Translations under genes and position numbers: made by a program
The notes under the pieces: model-generated
Database searches by the model: none
Told to the model about the DNA's origin: nothing
What the model saw: only the letters and a program-made list of their open reading frames with translations
Origin: Streptococcus oricebi
Lineage (GTDB): Bacteria; Bacillota; Bacilli; Lactobacillales; Streptococcaceae
Direction of reading: 5' to 3'
Assembly: GCF_017883985.1 (NCBI RefSeq)
Contig: NZ_PRDG01000001.1
Location: 447,771 to 511,770 of the forward strand
Length of the DNA: 64,000 bases
Part shown: positions 35,266 to 44,421 of the stretch, piece by piece
Layout of the letters: every line of letters starts with the position of its first letter
How positions within the stretch are numbered: the stretch's first letter is position 1

Positions 35266-37573
35266 CCTAGCCTATAACAAGGTGACTGTCTCTGTCATCG
35301 CTATCTTTCTACTCTTAAGCATGACTTTTAGCCTGACTGCTACACGCTTAACAACAGGCCTAACTAGCTCTATCAGTCACTTCCTCCAAGTCAGCAAAAG
35401 TCCCCACCTGCTGCAAATGCACAAGGGGGAGATTGACCGCAAGCGCCTGGCCGACTTTGTCAAAAAGCAGACTGCTATCAGCCACTATCAAATCGTGGAC
35501 TTTGTCAATATCGAAAATGCCGATATTAAGGTTAACGGCCAAAAAAAGCTGCAAGACAGCGTTCAAGACAATGGATTTTCCAGCCAAAATCGAGCTTTTG
35601 ACCTGCTTTTAAATGAGCATAATCAGCCTGCTCAAGTCCAAAAGGGGGAGATTTATATTCCCCTCTTTTACTATAGTAATCATATTATCCGACTGGGTGA
35701 TGATATTTCGATTAAGGGCTTGACTTTCAAGGTCAAGGGCTTTGTCCGCGATCCGCAAATGAATGCTGGTTTGGTTTCCTCCAAGCGCTTTTTGCTTCAT
35801 CCAGCCGACCTTGAAAAATTAAAGACACTTCCTGCTGCTTCCCTGGAATATTTGATTGAGTTTCAGGTAAAAAAGCTAACTCAAACCAAGGCTGTGGAGC
35901 AGGCCTATATCAAGGCTGGTCTTGAAAGCAATGGGCCACCTATGATTTCTTTTGCGACCATCCAAATTATCAACGGGATTAACGATGCCCTGCTTATCCT
36001 AGTACTGGTCGGTCTGTGCCTGGCCCTTATTTTCATTACTTTTCTCTGCATGCACTTTGCCCTCTTAACCAAAATCGAGGAAGACTTGCAACAGATTGCC
36101 ATTATGAAGGTCATGGGCCTGCCCTATTCCTTTATAAAAAAGATTTATCTGGCCAAGTACTATTTCCTCTGCCTAGCAAGTATTATCCTGGCCTGGGGAC
36201 TGTCCTTTCTCATCAGTCAACCACTCAGCCAAAATATCTTTCTCTCGACAGGGGTTAGCCAAATACCTCTTTACAGTAGCTTCTTAGAAATTGGCCTGGC
36301 TAGCCTGCTTTGCTTGATTGTAGTCTGGCTGGCAGGACGACCACTCAAGGTTTTCAAGAAAATGACCCCTGCCCAGGTCTTGACTCTGGCCAAGGCAGGT
36401 CAAGCAAGAAAGAAAAAATCTAAGAACTACCTGTCCCTACCTAAAAATCCTTACTTGGATCAGATTTTTTTCAGTCTAAAAATGATTTTTAGTCACAAAA
36501 AAATGTATTTGACCATGTTTCTTATTGTCAGTCTGACGGGATTTCTGGTACTACTACCGGCCAATCTAGCTCACACACTGGGCCATAAGTCCTTTGTCCA
36601 ACACTTAGGAGTGGGCCAGGCTCATATCCGACTCGATATTTCCCAGACTAGCCAGATAGAACAAAAGGCTCAGGAGCTGGTCCAAAAACTCGAAGGGGAC
36701 GAAAGAGTTGATAAAATTAGTAGCAGCTCTAGTAAAAATATCCTGGCCCAAGACAGCAAGGGAAAGGAAGAAAAGCTGAGGGTTAGCCTAGGTGACCACA
36801 GTACCTTTCCTATCAAATACATAGAAGGTCAGGCTCCCGTCCAGGCCAAGCAAATTGCCCTATCTAGGTTAAATGCAGAAGACTTGAAGGTCAAGGTCGG
36901 CGACCAACTATCCCTAAAAATTGATGGCCAGCTTAAAAAACTGACCTTGGTCGGGGTTTATTCTGACCTAACCTATGGTGGCAAGACTGCCAAGGCCACT
37001 TTTAAGACCAAAGAGGCTGAAAGCCTCAATAGCGTTATCACCCTGACCGTCAAGTCTGCTACTTATAAAAAGCAAATCCTAAAAGAGCTGAAAAAGACCT
37101 ACCCTAACTATCGAATAACCGATATTGACGGTTTTATCGAGCAAACACTGGGTAGCACCATCACCACTATCCAAAATATTCAACAGGGACTCTTCTGGGT
37201 CGGAATCCTTATCCTCTTTATTCTCATGACCCTCTTTGTCTATATGATTATGACCAAGGACCGGACAGATATTGCTCTCTTGCGCATGCTAGGCTTTCCT
37301 CAAGCTAGAATCAAATCCCACTACCTACTGGCTTTGGGACTGATTATTCTGCTGGCTTTGGGCTGCTCTTTCCTAGCCTTAATCAGTCTGGGACAGGGCC
37401 TTTGCAACCTACTTTTCAGCGGATTTGGTCTTAGTCAGCTAGAGCTTTTGCTCAATCCATCTCAAACCTTCCTCATGATTCCTCTGGCCCTTTTGGCAAG
37501 TGGACTATTGGCTGCCTATTTCAGTCTGTCCCTTATCCAAAAACTGGAAATCCCTCGTTATTTAAAGGAGTAA
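35240..37573 (+). CDS. ABC transporter permease, FtsX-like
   Basis: 777 aa. One N-terminal helix (about 16–36), an extracellular domain (about 40–245), three helices (about 250–370), a central linker with a further helix near 425, a second extracellular domain and three C-terminal helices (about 655–770). This is the double-FtsX arrangement of MacB-like or lipid/antibiotic-handling exporters. AAGGAG lies 10 nt before the ATG. Its ATPase is the next gene. Confidence 0.88.
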   Translation: MFQRLIKNDLAYNKVTVSVIAIFLLLSMTFSLTATRLTTGLTSSISHFLQVSKSPHLLQMHKGEIDRKRLADFVKKQTAISHYQIVDFVNIENADIKVNGQKKLQDSVQDNGFSSQNRAFDLLLNEHNQPAQVQKGEIYIPLFYYSNHIIRLGDDISIKGLTFKVKGFVRDPQMNAGLVSSKRFLLHPADLEKLKTLPAASLEYLIEFQVKKLTQTKAVEQAYIKAGLESNGPPMISFATIQIINGINDALLILVLVGLCLALIFITFLCMHFALLTKIEEDLQQIAIMKVMGLPYSFIKKIYLAKYYFLCLASIILAWGLSFLISQPLSQNIFLSTGVSQIPLYSSFLEIGLASLLCLIVVWLAGRPLKVFKKMTPAQVLTLAKAGQARKKKSKNYLSLPKNPYLDQIFFSLKMIFSHKKMYLTMFLIVSLTGFLVLLPANLAHTLGHKSFVQHLGVGQAHIRLDISQTSQIEQKAQELVQKLEGDERVDKISSSSSKNILAQDSKGKEEKLRVSLGDHSTFPIKYIEGQAPVQAKQIALSRLNAEDLKVKVGDQLSLKIDGQLKKLTLVGVYSDLTYGGKTAKATFKTKEAESLNSVITLTVKSATYKKQILKELKKTYPNYRITDIDGFIEQTLGSTITTIQNIQQGLFWVGILILFILMTLFVYMIMTKDRTDIALLRMLGFPQARIKSHYLLALGLIILLALGCSFLALISLGQGLCNLLFSGFGLSQLELLLNPSQTFLMIPLALLASGLLAAYFSLSLIQKLEIPRYLKE

Positions 37574-37575
37574 TT

Positions 37576-38322
37576 ATGCTGATTGAAGCTAGACACTTAT
37601 TCAAAAGTTATGACCAAAATCAAGAACAAACAATCATCAAAGATTTGTCGCTCCAAATTGACCAAGGTGAATTTCTTGCTATCATGGGGCCTTCTGGCTG
37701 TGGAAAATCCACCCTGCTCAATCTCTTATCAACCATTGACCAGCCCGACTCGGGAGAGATTCTCTATCAAGGGCAAGCCATCCAGCAGATGCCAGCTAGT
37801 CGCTTAGACCAATTACGCCGACGGGAATTTGGCTTTGTCTTTCAAGAGGCGACCTTTCTCAAGCACCTAAATATCCTGGACAATATCTGCCTGCCAAGCC
37901 TAATTGGTAGCAGTAAAAAGGAGAGGCAGGCTAGCTATCAAAAGGCCCTGGAACTGATGGAAATTACAGGTATCAAGGAAGTAGCCCAGAGGCAAATTCA
38001 TCAGGTCTCTGGCGGACAACTGCAAAGAGCAGGAATCTGTCGAGCCCTTATCAACCAACCCCAACTGATCTTTGCGGATGAGCCGACTGGTGCCCTCAAC
38101 TCCCAAGCTAGTCAAGATGCTATGAAATTGATGAGGCACTTCCACCAACAAGGAAGTAGTGTCTTTCTGGTTACCCACGATGCTCACGTTGCTAGCTATG
38201 CTCAAAAGGTCCTTTTGATTGTCGATGGCCAAATTCAAAAAGAGGTTCTCTTTGAAGCCAAGGCAAACCTAGAAGAAAGGCAAGACACTTTAAGGGCTCA
38301 ACTAGTCGCTCTAGGGATTTAA
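37576..38322 (+). CDS. ABC transporter ATP-binding protein (LolD/MacB type)
   Basis: 248 aa. Walker A GPSGCGKST, signature VSGGQLQRA, Walker B IFADEPTGALNS, switch His in VTHD. It starts 2 nt after the FtsX permease stop. This gene order (permease first) is less common than ATPase first. It powers the permease, probably for drug, peptide or lipid handling. Confidence 0.92.
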   Translation: MLIEARHLFKSYDQNQEQTIIKDLSLQIDQGEFLAIMGPSGCGKSTLLNLLSTIDQPDSGEILYQGQAIQQMPASRLDQLRRREFGFVFQEATFLKHLNILDNICLPSLIGSSKKERQASYQKALELMEITGIKEVAQRQIHQVSGGQLQRAGICRALINQPQLIFADEPTGALNSQASQDAMKLMRHFHQQGSSVFLVTHDAHVASYAQKVLLIVDGQIQKEVLFEAKANLEERQDTLRAQLVALGI

Positions 38323-38380
38323 AAGCAAAACTTGCTAGTAGAAAAGCCTCGGATCGGACTGGCTCAAAAAAAGCATTCTG

Positions 38381-38389
38381 TGGTATAAT
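38381..38389 (+). promoter_or_regulatory. extended -10 of rsmG
   Basis: TGG-TATAAT, 35 nt before the rsmG ATG. Confidence 0.6.
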
Positions 38390-38424
38390 AGTCAAAAATA
38401 GAAATCTACTAGCAAGGACAAATT

Positions 38425-39138
38425 ATGACACCCCAAGAATTTTACCAGACCTTAGAGGAGCAGGGCCTCCCCTTGACCGACCAGCAAAAAGCGCAATTTG
38501 AACGCTATTTTGAGCTCTTGGTCGAGTGGAATCAAAAAATCAATCTGACCGCCATCACCGAAAAAAATGAGGTTTATCTCAAGCATTTTTACGATTCCTT
38601 GGCGCCGATTTTGCAGGGACTGATAAAAAACGAAAAGGTCAAACTGCTTGATATTGGAGCAGGGGCAGGCTTTCCCAGCCTTCCCATGAAAATCCTTTTT
38701 CCCGAGCTAGACGTCACCATTATCGATTCGCTCAACAAGCGTATCAACTTTCTCAATCTTCTGGCAGAAGAACTGGGGTTGGAAAAGGTCCATTTTCATC
38801 ATGGTCGCGCAGAAGATTTTGCCCAGGACAAGGCCTTTCGGGCCCAGTTTGATTTGGTCACGGCCCGCGCTGTAGCCCGCATGCAGGTGCTAGCTGAATT
38901 GACCATTCCCTATCTAAAAGTCGGTGGCCAGCTCCTGGCCCTCAAGGCTAGTAACGCCCCCGAGGAATTACTAGAAGCCAAAAATGCCCTCACCCTCCTC
39001 TTTAGCAAGGTCGAGGACAATATCAGCTATCAGCTGCCCAACGGCGATCCTCGCTACATAACAGTCGTCATCAAGAAAAAAGAAACCCCCAACAAGTATC
39101 CCAGAAAAGCCGGCCTGCCCAATAAAAGACCCTTGTAG
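38425..39138 (+). CDS. rsmG: 16S rRNA m7G527 methyltransferase
   Basis: 237 aa, GidB family. SAM-binding [17 protein letters not shown] and the conserved [14 protein letters not shown] and VTARAVARM segments. It methylates G527 of 16S rRNA; loss gives low-level streptomycin resistance in many bacteria. It has its own promoter. Confidence 0.95.
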   Translation: MTPQEFYQTLEEQGLPLTDQQKAQFERYFELLVEWNQKINLTAITEKNEVYLKHFYDSLAPILQGLIKNEKVKLLDIGAGAGFPSLPMKILFPELDVTIIDSLNKRINFLNLLAEELGLEKVHFHHGRAEDFAQDKAFRAQFDLVTARAVARMQVLAELTIPYLKVGGQLLALKASNAPEELLEAKNALTLLFSKVEDNISYQLPNGDPRYITVVIKKKETPNKYPRKAGLPNKRPL

Positions 39139-39168
39139 GTACTGCTTACCAGACCAAAAAGGAGAACT

Positions 39169-40258
39169 ATGTTTTCAAGTGAAAAAGTAAATACAGGTAG
39201 ACAAGTGGAGCTAGACATTGCTCGCGGACTAGCAGTTTTGTTTATGATTTTTATTCACGCTCAAGAAAACTTGGCTAATCAAGCCGTCCAAGAAAGCCTG
39301 TTTGGACAATTCAATGATTTCGTTGGAACAGTACCAGCTGCACCCGTTTTTATGTTTTTAATGGGTCTAGGAATTGTCTATTCTCGAAAAAACGACCCCG
39401 CCACCTACTACAAGCGTGGGGCTCTTTTATTTCTATCGGGTTTTATTCTCAATGTTCTCTGCGGATTTTTACCAAATCTCGTTCAAGCCTTTCTGTCCCC
39501 ACAATCCTCCCAAACCTTTCTCACACAAGCTATCATGAATTTATTTGAAATAGATATTTTGCCCTTTGCAGGTCTTGCCATGATAACGTTTGGGCTTATC
39601 AAGCAATTTAATCTAAAAAATTACCATGTTGCTTTCTTAGCTTTGGGATTTGGTCTTTTAAATTTCCTTATTTCACCACTTGTTCCTTCAAATCCTATTC
39701 TTGCAACCTTTCTCGGTCTCTTTTGGGGAACCAATTCCTTATCTTATTTCCCCTTTCTGAGCTGGATTTTTTACCCTTTAGTCGGTTACCTTTTTGGCAA
39801 CCTCCTCATCCGTTGCACCAATAAAAATCGCTTTTATAGGCTAGTCGCAGCATCTTCTATTCTCTTCTATTCTCTTCTATTTCCTAGCTTCTTATCTTTT
39901 TTACAATGTTCTGAAACTCCAGCATGGATTATCTAGCGACTATGCTTACTATCATCACCATTTGGCAGATAATCTGGTTTTTACTAGCATGGTTCTAATC
40001 GAGCTGGCCCTGCTCCATTTTCTAGCTAGCTACCTTCCTCACTTCCTTCATTCGACTATCATTCGTTGGAGCAGAAACGTAACCACTATTTATTTCATTC
40101 ATTGGATTATTCTCGCCTGGTTTGAAGTGTTCTTCCCTAGCTCCAGTGCCAACCTCAATTTATCTCCATTCCTTCTTTTACTCATTTTTGTTGTTTTGAC
40201 CAGCGATTTCCTATCTAACTTCTATCAAAAAAGGAAGCCAATAAATATCCATAAATAA
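39169..40258 (+). pseudogene. membrane acyltransferase-like protein, split by a +10-bp repeat
   Basis: Frame 1 (39169–39936) codes a polytopic membrane protein with an N-terminal VELDIARGLAVLFMIFIHAQ motif of DUF1624/acyltransferase-like proteins, and stops early. The rest (ending 40258) continues in the next frame. At the break the 10-bp unit TCTCTTCTAT is present twice (39861–39880). Removing one unit restores one frame reading SSILFYFLASYLFYNV and on through the last helices, about 359 aa. This could be a pseudogene, a switched-off phase-variable gene or, less likely, an assembly error. Confidence 0.75.
39853..39880 (+). repeat. 10-bp tandem repeat inside the acyltransferase gene
   Basis: Unit TCTCTTCTAT in 2.8 copies. 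Each gain or loss shifts the frame by one. Confidence 0.85.
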
Positions 40259-40263
40259 AAATC

Positions 40264-40290
40264 AAAAAAACGCAGTTTCCTGCGTTTTTC
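40264..40290. terminator. bidirectional terminator between convergent genes
   Basis: AAAAACGCAG / CTGCGTTTTT with a 4-nt loop. Confidence 0.88.
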
Positions 40291-40291
40291 T

Positions 40292-40861
40292 TTATTCAAA
40301 GCTACTTTTCTTCAGTTGAGCAATCCTTTGCCTATAAGCCCAAGCAAAACGTCCAAAAAAGAAGACGAAAAACATGAGATAGCTAGCAGTTACAAACATG
40401 ACAGCAGCCGCAAGGCCATTATAGCTCAAAAACTGTAGTCCTTTAAAATAAGAAACGAAAGCAAGCGGTAGCGGAGCAAAAGTAAATAACAAATGAGTAT
40501 AATAGATTGGTTTTAATTGCTGGATTTGTGAGGGCAGGTCTGTGTAAATCTTGAACTCATCCGCTTTAGCTGGCCGCCGAAGATAGGCTTTTCCTTGAGG
40601 CTGCGCAACCAAATCAACATCCAAATCTTGCAGAAAATTCAAAAATTCTTGCCGCTCCTACTGACTGAACAGACTTTTCCAAGGATTGCTAGGAAAGTCG
40701 ACTTTATACTGATAGGATTGCTCATCTTGCTCAAAATAATAATAGCTATTCTTACAATCAATCAATTTGAAACCTTGCGCTCCTAATTCATTCAACCAGT
40801 CTTCCTCTTTAATATAAGCAAGAAATAGCTTAAAAATCTTCCTAACATCTGATTTCCTCAC
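40292..40861 (-). pseudogene. DUF2812-like protein with in-frame stop
   Basis: A GTG start overlaps the preceding stop (GTGA). The reading frame matches the adjacent paralogue but is cut by TAG at 40658–40660 after NPWKSLFSQ, then continues in the same frame through ERQEFLNFLQ to two membrane helices and a stop at 40292. A CAG-to-TAG change would explain it. The full length would be about 189 aa. Translated fragments are of unknown use. Confidence 0.75.
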
Positions 40862-41409
40862 CCCTCACAGACCTGCGCTGCTTTTAGTTCTTTCATTCTC
40901 CTACTATAGGCGATTAGTAAACGAATGCTAAGAATGAGAACGATTAGAAAGATAAGGCTACTAACCACTAAGGCCCAGAAAGCAGGACTAAATGGTGGAA
41001 TAAAAACGATAAGCTGGAGGATTACCATTAGCAGGAAAACCACCGTCGAATAAGTAGACACTAAAATCGGTGTTCGTGCTAGCTTAATCTGCTTGATTTG
41101 TGAGTCAAGGTCGCTATAGAGCTCAAAGTCGCCTTCTGCAGCCGGGCGTGCCAGATAAGCACGACCTAAATAAGTAGCAACAACTGTGACGCCTGTACTT
41201 TCCAAAAATTCCAGATAGGCCTTTTTATCTAAGTCTTTCCAGTTATTAGCAATAGCAATCTTGTACTGATAGCGCCCTTGTTGACTCGGCTCAAAATAAT
41301 ATTTCCCGCCCTTGTAGCCCACGAGAGCATAGCCTTCTTGGCTCATTTGATTGAGCCAGGCTTCCTCTTTAGTAAAATCATAAAAGGCTTTACGAACAAC
41401 TTTCATCAT
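40858..41409 (-). CDS. DUF2812-like membrane protein
   Basis: 183 aa. A soluble N-terminal half (FYDFTKEEAWLNQMSQEGY, then YYFE-type beta strands) and two transmembrane helices (about 118–140 and 147–168). It follows a PadR regulator with a 1-nt overlap, the usual context of DUF2812 proteins. It is thought to be the regulator's partner in envelope stress or export, but has no proven role. Intact, unlike its downstream paralogue. Confidence 0.8.
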   Translation of the reverse strand: MMKVVRKAFYDFTKEEAWLNQMSQEGYALVGYKGGKYYFEPSQQGRYQYKIAIANNWKDLDKKAYLEFLESTGVTVVATYLGRAYLARPAAEGDFELYSDLDSQIKQIKLARTPILVSTYSTVVFLLMVILQLIVFIPPFSPAFWALVVSSLIFLIVLILSIRLLIAYSRRMKELKAAQVCEG

Positions 41410-41732
41410 CAGGACTCCTTTCCATAAGCGGCTGCATGCTGCAGCAATTCCTCTAAACGACTGATTTCACTGGCCAGAACTTCTCGGCCCAAGTCTGTCA
41501 ATACATACTCTTTCTTGCCCTTGGTACGAACATGGCCAATCTGCTCAATCCACTTTTTTTCAGTCAAAGTGGACAAGGCACCGTAGAGGGTTCCCGGCCC
41601 TAGCTTGACCCTGCTTGCAGTCAAGTCATCAATGGACTGCATAATGCCATAGCCATGAGTAGGTTTTCGAAGAACCAAGAGAATGTAAAAGACTGCCTCA
41701 GTCAGGGCTCCTGGTCCGCCCTTTTTAGCCAT
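41409..41732 (-). CDS. PadR family regulator
   Basis: 107 aa winged helix with the PadR signature HGYGIMQSIDDLT and GPGTLYGALSTLTEKKWIE. It probably represses its own operon through the palindromes upstream. First gene of the operon with the DUF2812 proteins. Confidence 0.9.
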   Translation of the reverse strand: MAKKGGPGALTEAVFYILLVLRKPTHGYGIMQSIDDLTASRVKLGPGTLYGALSTLTEKKWIEQIGHVRTKGKKEYVLTDLGREVLASEISRLEELLQHAAAYGKES

Positions 41733-41752
41733 TTTATCAACCCCTTTCAGTT

Positions 41753-41841
41753 TATATCGTCTGACGATATATCGCTTTATGTAATAATTATATCGCTAAC
41801 CGATATAGTTGTCAAGAGATTTTATATCGTTAGACGATATA
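41753..41841 (-). promoter_or_regulatory. PadR promoter with three palindromic operators
   Basis: Three 19-bp palindromes based on TATATCG...CGATATA at 41753–41771, 41789–41807 and 41823–41841 (centres 36 and 34 bp apart). On the minus strand the promoter TTGACA (41810–41815), 17 bp, TATAAT (41787–41792) is a perfect consensus, and operator 2 sits between its two boxes. Confidence 0.85.
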
Positions 41842-41900
41842 TTTTTTGAAGAATTAAAAAAACTTTCCTGTCAGGAAAAGACAAACTCCAGAACTTGAAA

Positions 41901-41948
41901 AATAAAAAGAATGATTAGAGCTTCTAATAAAGATAGATCTAATCATTC
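41901..41948 (-). terminator. terminator after CoA-disulfide reductase gene
   Basis: Minus strand: 11-bp perfect arms GAATGATTAGA / TCTAATCATTC followed by TTTTTATTTT. Confidence 0.85.
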
Positions 41949-41984
41949 GCTTTTGGTCAGGGCCCAATCTTTTATCAAGGGCTC

Positions 41985-43637
41985 TTAATATCTGATTTTT
42001 TCAGGATGAACCATTTTATATAAGGAAAAACCACCGTCCAAATTTTTAACCTTATATCCTTCCTCTCTTAAAATCCGCTCAGCTATATAAGAGCGCAGAC
42101 CGCTATGGCAGGAAAGAATATAGTCTTTCTCCTTATCCAACTCAGCCAGTCTATCCCTTAGCTGGTCCAAGGGGATGGACATGAAATCTTTGAACTGGCC
42201 ATTTTTGAATTCTGCTGGATTTCTTACATCTAAAAGAATTTTCCCAGCTGCCAACTCCTCTTCTAATTCGTACCATTGAATCGTTTGACTAAGCCCTTCT
42301 GCGATATTGCTAGCCACATAACCAAGCATATTGACAGGGTCCTTGGCTGAGCCAAAAGGTGGGGCATAGGCTAGCTCTAACTCAGGCAAATCATGAATTT
42401 TGAGTCCTGCCTTGATTGCAGTAGCAAGGACATCTATTCTCTTGTCAACTCCTTTTTCTCCGACCACCTGGGCTCCATAAATCTTACCATCGTTTGGTGA
42501 AAAAATCAGTTTGAGAGTCATATCTTTAGCTTGAGGATAGTAGGCTGCATGGTCTTTTCCACTGATATGAAGAACCTTATAGGGATACTGAAGACTTTTC
42601 AAGGTCTTTTCATTAAGACCGGTAGCGGCTGCTACAAGATTAAAAACCTTAACGATTGCCGTTCCAATAGAGCCTGCATTTAATCTTTCAAGTCCAGCAA
42701 TCACATCAGCAACCTGCCTTCCCTGGCGATTGGCCGGTGAAGCTAGGGAGATGAGAGCATCCTGCTTACTTATTTCTTGCTTGACAAGGATGGCATCACC
42801 GACTGCATAAATATTGTCAATCGAGGTCTGATAATGTTCATCAACTAAAATTCCCCCTCTAAATCCCAGTTTAATTCCAGCCTTCCTTGCTAATTGACTG
42901 TCTGGTCTGACTCCCACTGAAATAAGGGTCAAGTCACTCTCCAGATAATCACCATTAGAAAGAAGCAGAGATTGACCAGCATTTTCAAATGCTTTTAAAG
43001 AGTGGCCTGTAAGGACTTGAACGCCATTCTTTCTTAATTCTTCTTCGACAAATACCGCCATTTCAGGGTCAAGACTAGCTAGGACATGGGGAGCTTGTTC
43101 TAAAATCGTTACCTTAAGTCCTTTTAGAGCCAAGTTTTCTGCCATTTCTAGTCCGATAAAGCCCCCTCCAAGTACGGTAGCCTTTTGATTTTTGGAGCTA
43201 GATAATTTTTGAATAAGCTGATCGAGATCGGGAACCGTACGGAGTGTATAAACATTCTTTGCCTCTCCTATCCCTTCTAAATCAGGAATAAGAGGCTCTG
43301 CACCTGTTGAAAGAATCAATTTATCATAGCCTTCCCTAAAAATACCCCGGTCTGATTTGACGACTACTTCTTGTTTATCCGAATCGATTTCCACTACCTC
43401 ATGATTTGGGAAAACATCTAGCCTAAATCTCCTATGTAAACTTTCAGGGCTTTGGAGCAATAAAGAAGCCCGCTTCTCAATCTTTCCTGACACATGGTAG
43501 GGAAGGCCACAATTAGCAAAGGAGACATAGGGCCCCTTATCAAAGACGACAATTTCTGCGTCTTCCATTAGCCTGCGTAAGCGAGTTGCGGCAGACATCC
43601 CTCCAGCAACACCACCGACAATAACAATTTTCATCAC
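41985..43637 (-). CDS. CoA-disulfide reductase with rhodanese domain
   Basis: 550 aa. FAD-binding GGVAGGMSAATRLRR, redox Cys43 in SFANCGLPY, NAD-binding GGGFIGLEMAENL, then a C-terminal rhodanese domain with active Cys in LSCHSGLRS. CoADR–rhodanese fusions reduce CoA or other per/polysulfides with NAD(P)H. It overlaps the small rhodanese gene by 4 nt and is divergent from a CstR-like sensor. Confidence 0.92.
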   Translation of the reverse strand: MMKIVIVGGVAGGMSAATRLRRLMEDAEIVVFDKGPYVSFANCGLPYHVSGKIEKRASLLLQSPESLHRRFRLDVFPNHEVVEIDSDKQEVVVKSDRGIFREGYDKLILSTGAEPLIPDLEGIGEAKNVYTLRTVPDLDQLIQKLSSSKNQKATVLGGGFIGLEMAENLALKGLKVTILEQAPHVLASLDPEMAVFVEEELRKNGVQVLTGHSLKAFENAGQSLLLSNGDYLESDLTLISVGVRPDSQLARKAGIKLGFRGGILVDEHYQTSIDNIYAVGDAILVKQEISKQDALISLASPANRQGRQVADVIAGLERLNAGSIGTAIVKVFNLVAAATGLNEKTLKSLQYPYKVLHISGKDHAAYYPQAKDMTLKLIFSPNDGKIYGAQVVGEKGVDKRIDVLATAIKAGLKIHDLPELELAYAPPFGSAKDPVNMLGYVASNIAEGLSQTIQWYELEEELAAGKILLDVRNPAEFKNGQFKDFMSIPLDQLRDRLAELDKEKDYILSCHSGLRSYIAERILREEGYKVKNLDGGFSLYKMVHPEKIRY

Positions 43638-43966
43638 TTTCCCTCCTTAATCGGACCGGTCCAAGCATTCATGCCGCCAGAAACATTTGTAACCCGATAA
43701 CCCTTATCTCTTAAAAAACGACTGGCCCGCTGACTTCTCATGCCAGATTGACAAATCACTAGGTAATCCTTATCCTTGTCCCCATGGAAGTCATCCAACT
43801 GACTAAGTGGTTGGTTGATGGCTTGGGGAATGTGACCATTTAAGAATTCTTGGCGCTCTCGAACATCTAGCAGCAAGCTATTCTTCCTTTTGAGTAGCGC
43901 TGGGAGTTCCGAAATGGCTAGGTTCTTGGAGCCTGAAAAAAGACCGGAAAATACTTGTTTAAACAT
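43634..43966 (-). CDS. single-domain rhodanese
   Basis: 110 aa with LLDVRERQEF and the active-site loop CQSGMRS. It is probably a sulfurtransferase accepting persulfide sulfur. First gene of the operon, 15 nt from the regulatory palindrome. Confidence 0.9.
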   Translation of the reverse strand: MFKQVFSGLFSGSKNLAISELPALLKRKNSLLLDVRERQEFLNGHIPQAINQPLSQLDDFHGDKDKDYLVICQSGMRSQRASRFLRDKGYRVTNVSGGMNAWTGPIKEGK

Positions 43967-43980
43967 AGGACACCTCCTTT

Positions 43981-44000
43981 ATATACCCCTGTGGGTATAT
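43981..44000. promoter_or_regulatory. CstR/CsoR-type operator
   Basis: ATATACCC-CTGT-GGGTATAT, a perfect 8+4+8 palindrome with the GC tract known for CsoR/CstR sites, lying between the divergent rhodanese operon and the sensor gene. Confidence 0.8.
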
Positions 44001-44041
44001 AAAGTTTATCAAATCAGGACTAGCTTTGTCAAATTTTAGAA

Positions 44042-44070
44042 TTGACTTTTACCACTTATCGTTGTATGAT
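44042..44070 (+). promoter_or_regulatory. promoter of the CstR-like gene
   Basis: TTGACT, 17-bp spacer, TATGAT (44065–44070). The ATG at 44078 is only 7 nt further, implying a leaderless or very short leader mRNA. Confidence 0.6.
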
Positions 44071-44077
44071 ATGGAAT

Positions 44078-44338
44078 ATGAAAACAGATAAAAAAGATAT
44101 GATAAATCGCCTCAAGCGCGCAGAAGGCCAACTGCGTGGCATCCAAAAGATGATTGATGAAGAACAAGAATGTATTGATATCGTCACGCAACTAAGTGCC
44201 GTCCGCTCCAGTATCAACAGTTTGATGGGCTTGGCTATTGCAAAAAAGATAGAGGAATGTTTTGAAAACCCTTCTGAAAATCTTGAAGAACAAGAAGAAC
44301 GCCTCCAAGAAGCCATTAAACTAATTATCAAAAAATAG
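44078..44338 (+). CDS. cstR: CstR-like persulfide sensor (CsoR family)
   Basis: 86 aa four-helix repressor (INRLKRAEGQLRGI). With this start, the Cys pair is 32 and 61, spaced 29 as in CstR (31/60). The His of copper-sensing CsoR, four residues before the second Cys, is Lys57 here, arguing against Cu(I). With rhodanese and CoADR next door a sulfide/persulfide role fits. The frame is open to 44042, but that start would lie inside the promoter; the ATG at 44099 is an alternative. Confidence 0.82.
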   Translation: MKTDKKDMINRLKRAEGQLRGIQKMIDEEQECIDIVTQLSAVRSSINSLMGLAIAKKIEECFENPSENLEEQEERLQEAIKLIIKK

Positions 44339-44388
44339 GACTAAATTTAAAATTTTCAAATCCGTTCACTATCCGCTACCAAGCACCT

Positions 44389-44421
44389 AGGCCCCAAGTT
44401 TTTCACTTTGGGGCCTTTCTA
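44389..44421 (+). terminator. terminator after the CstR-like gene
   Basis: AGGCCCCAA / TTGGGGCCT followed by TTCT; about 50 nt after the stop. Confidence 0.8.
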
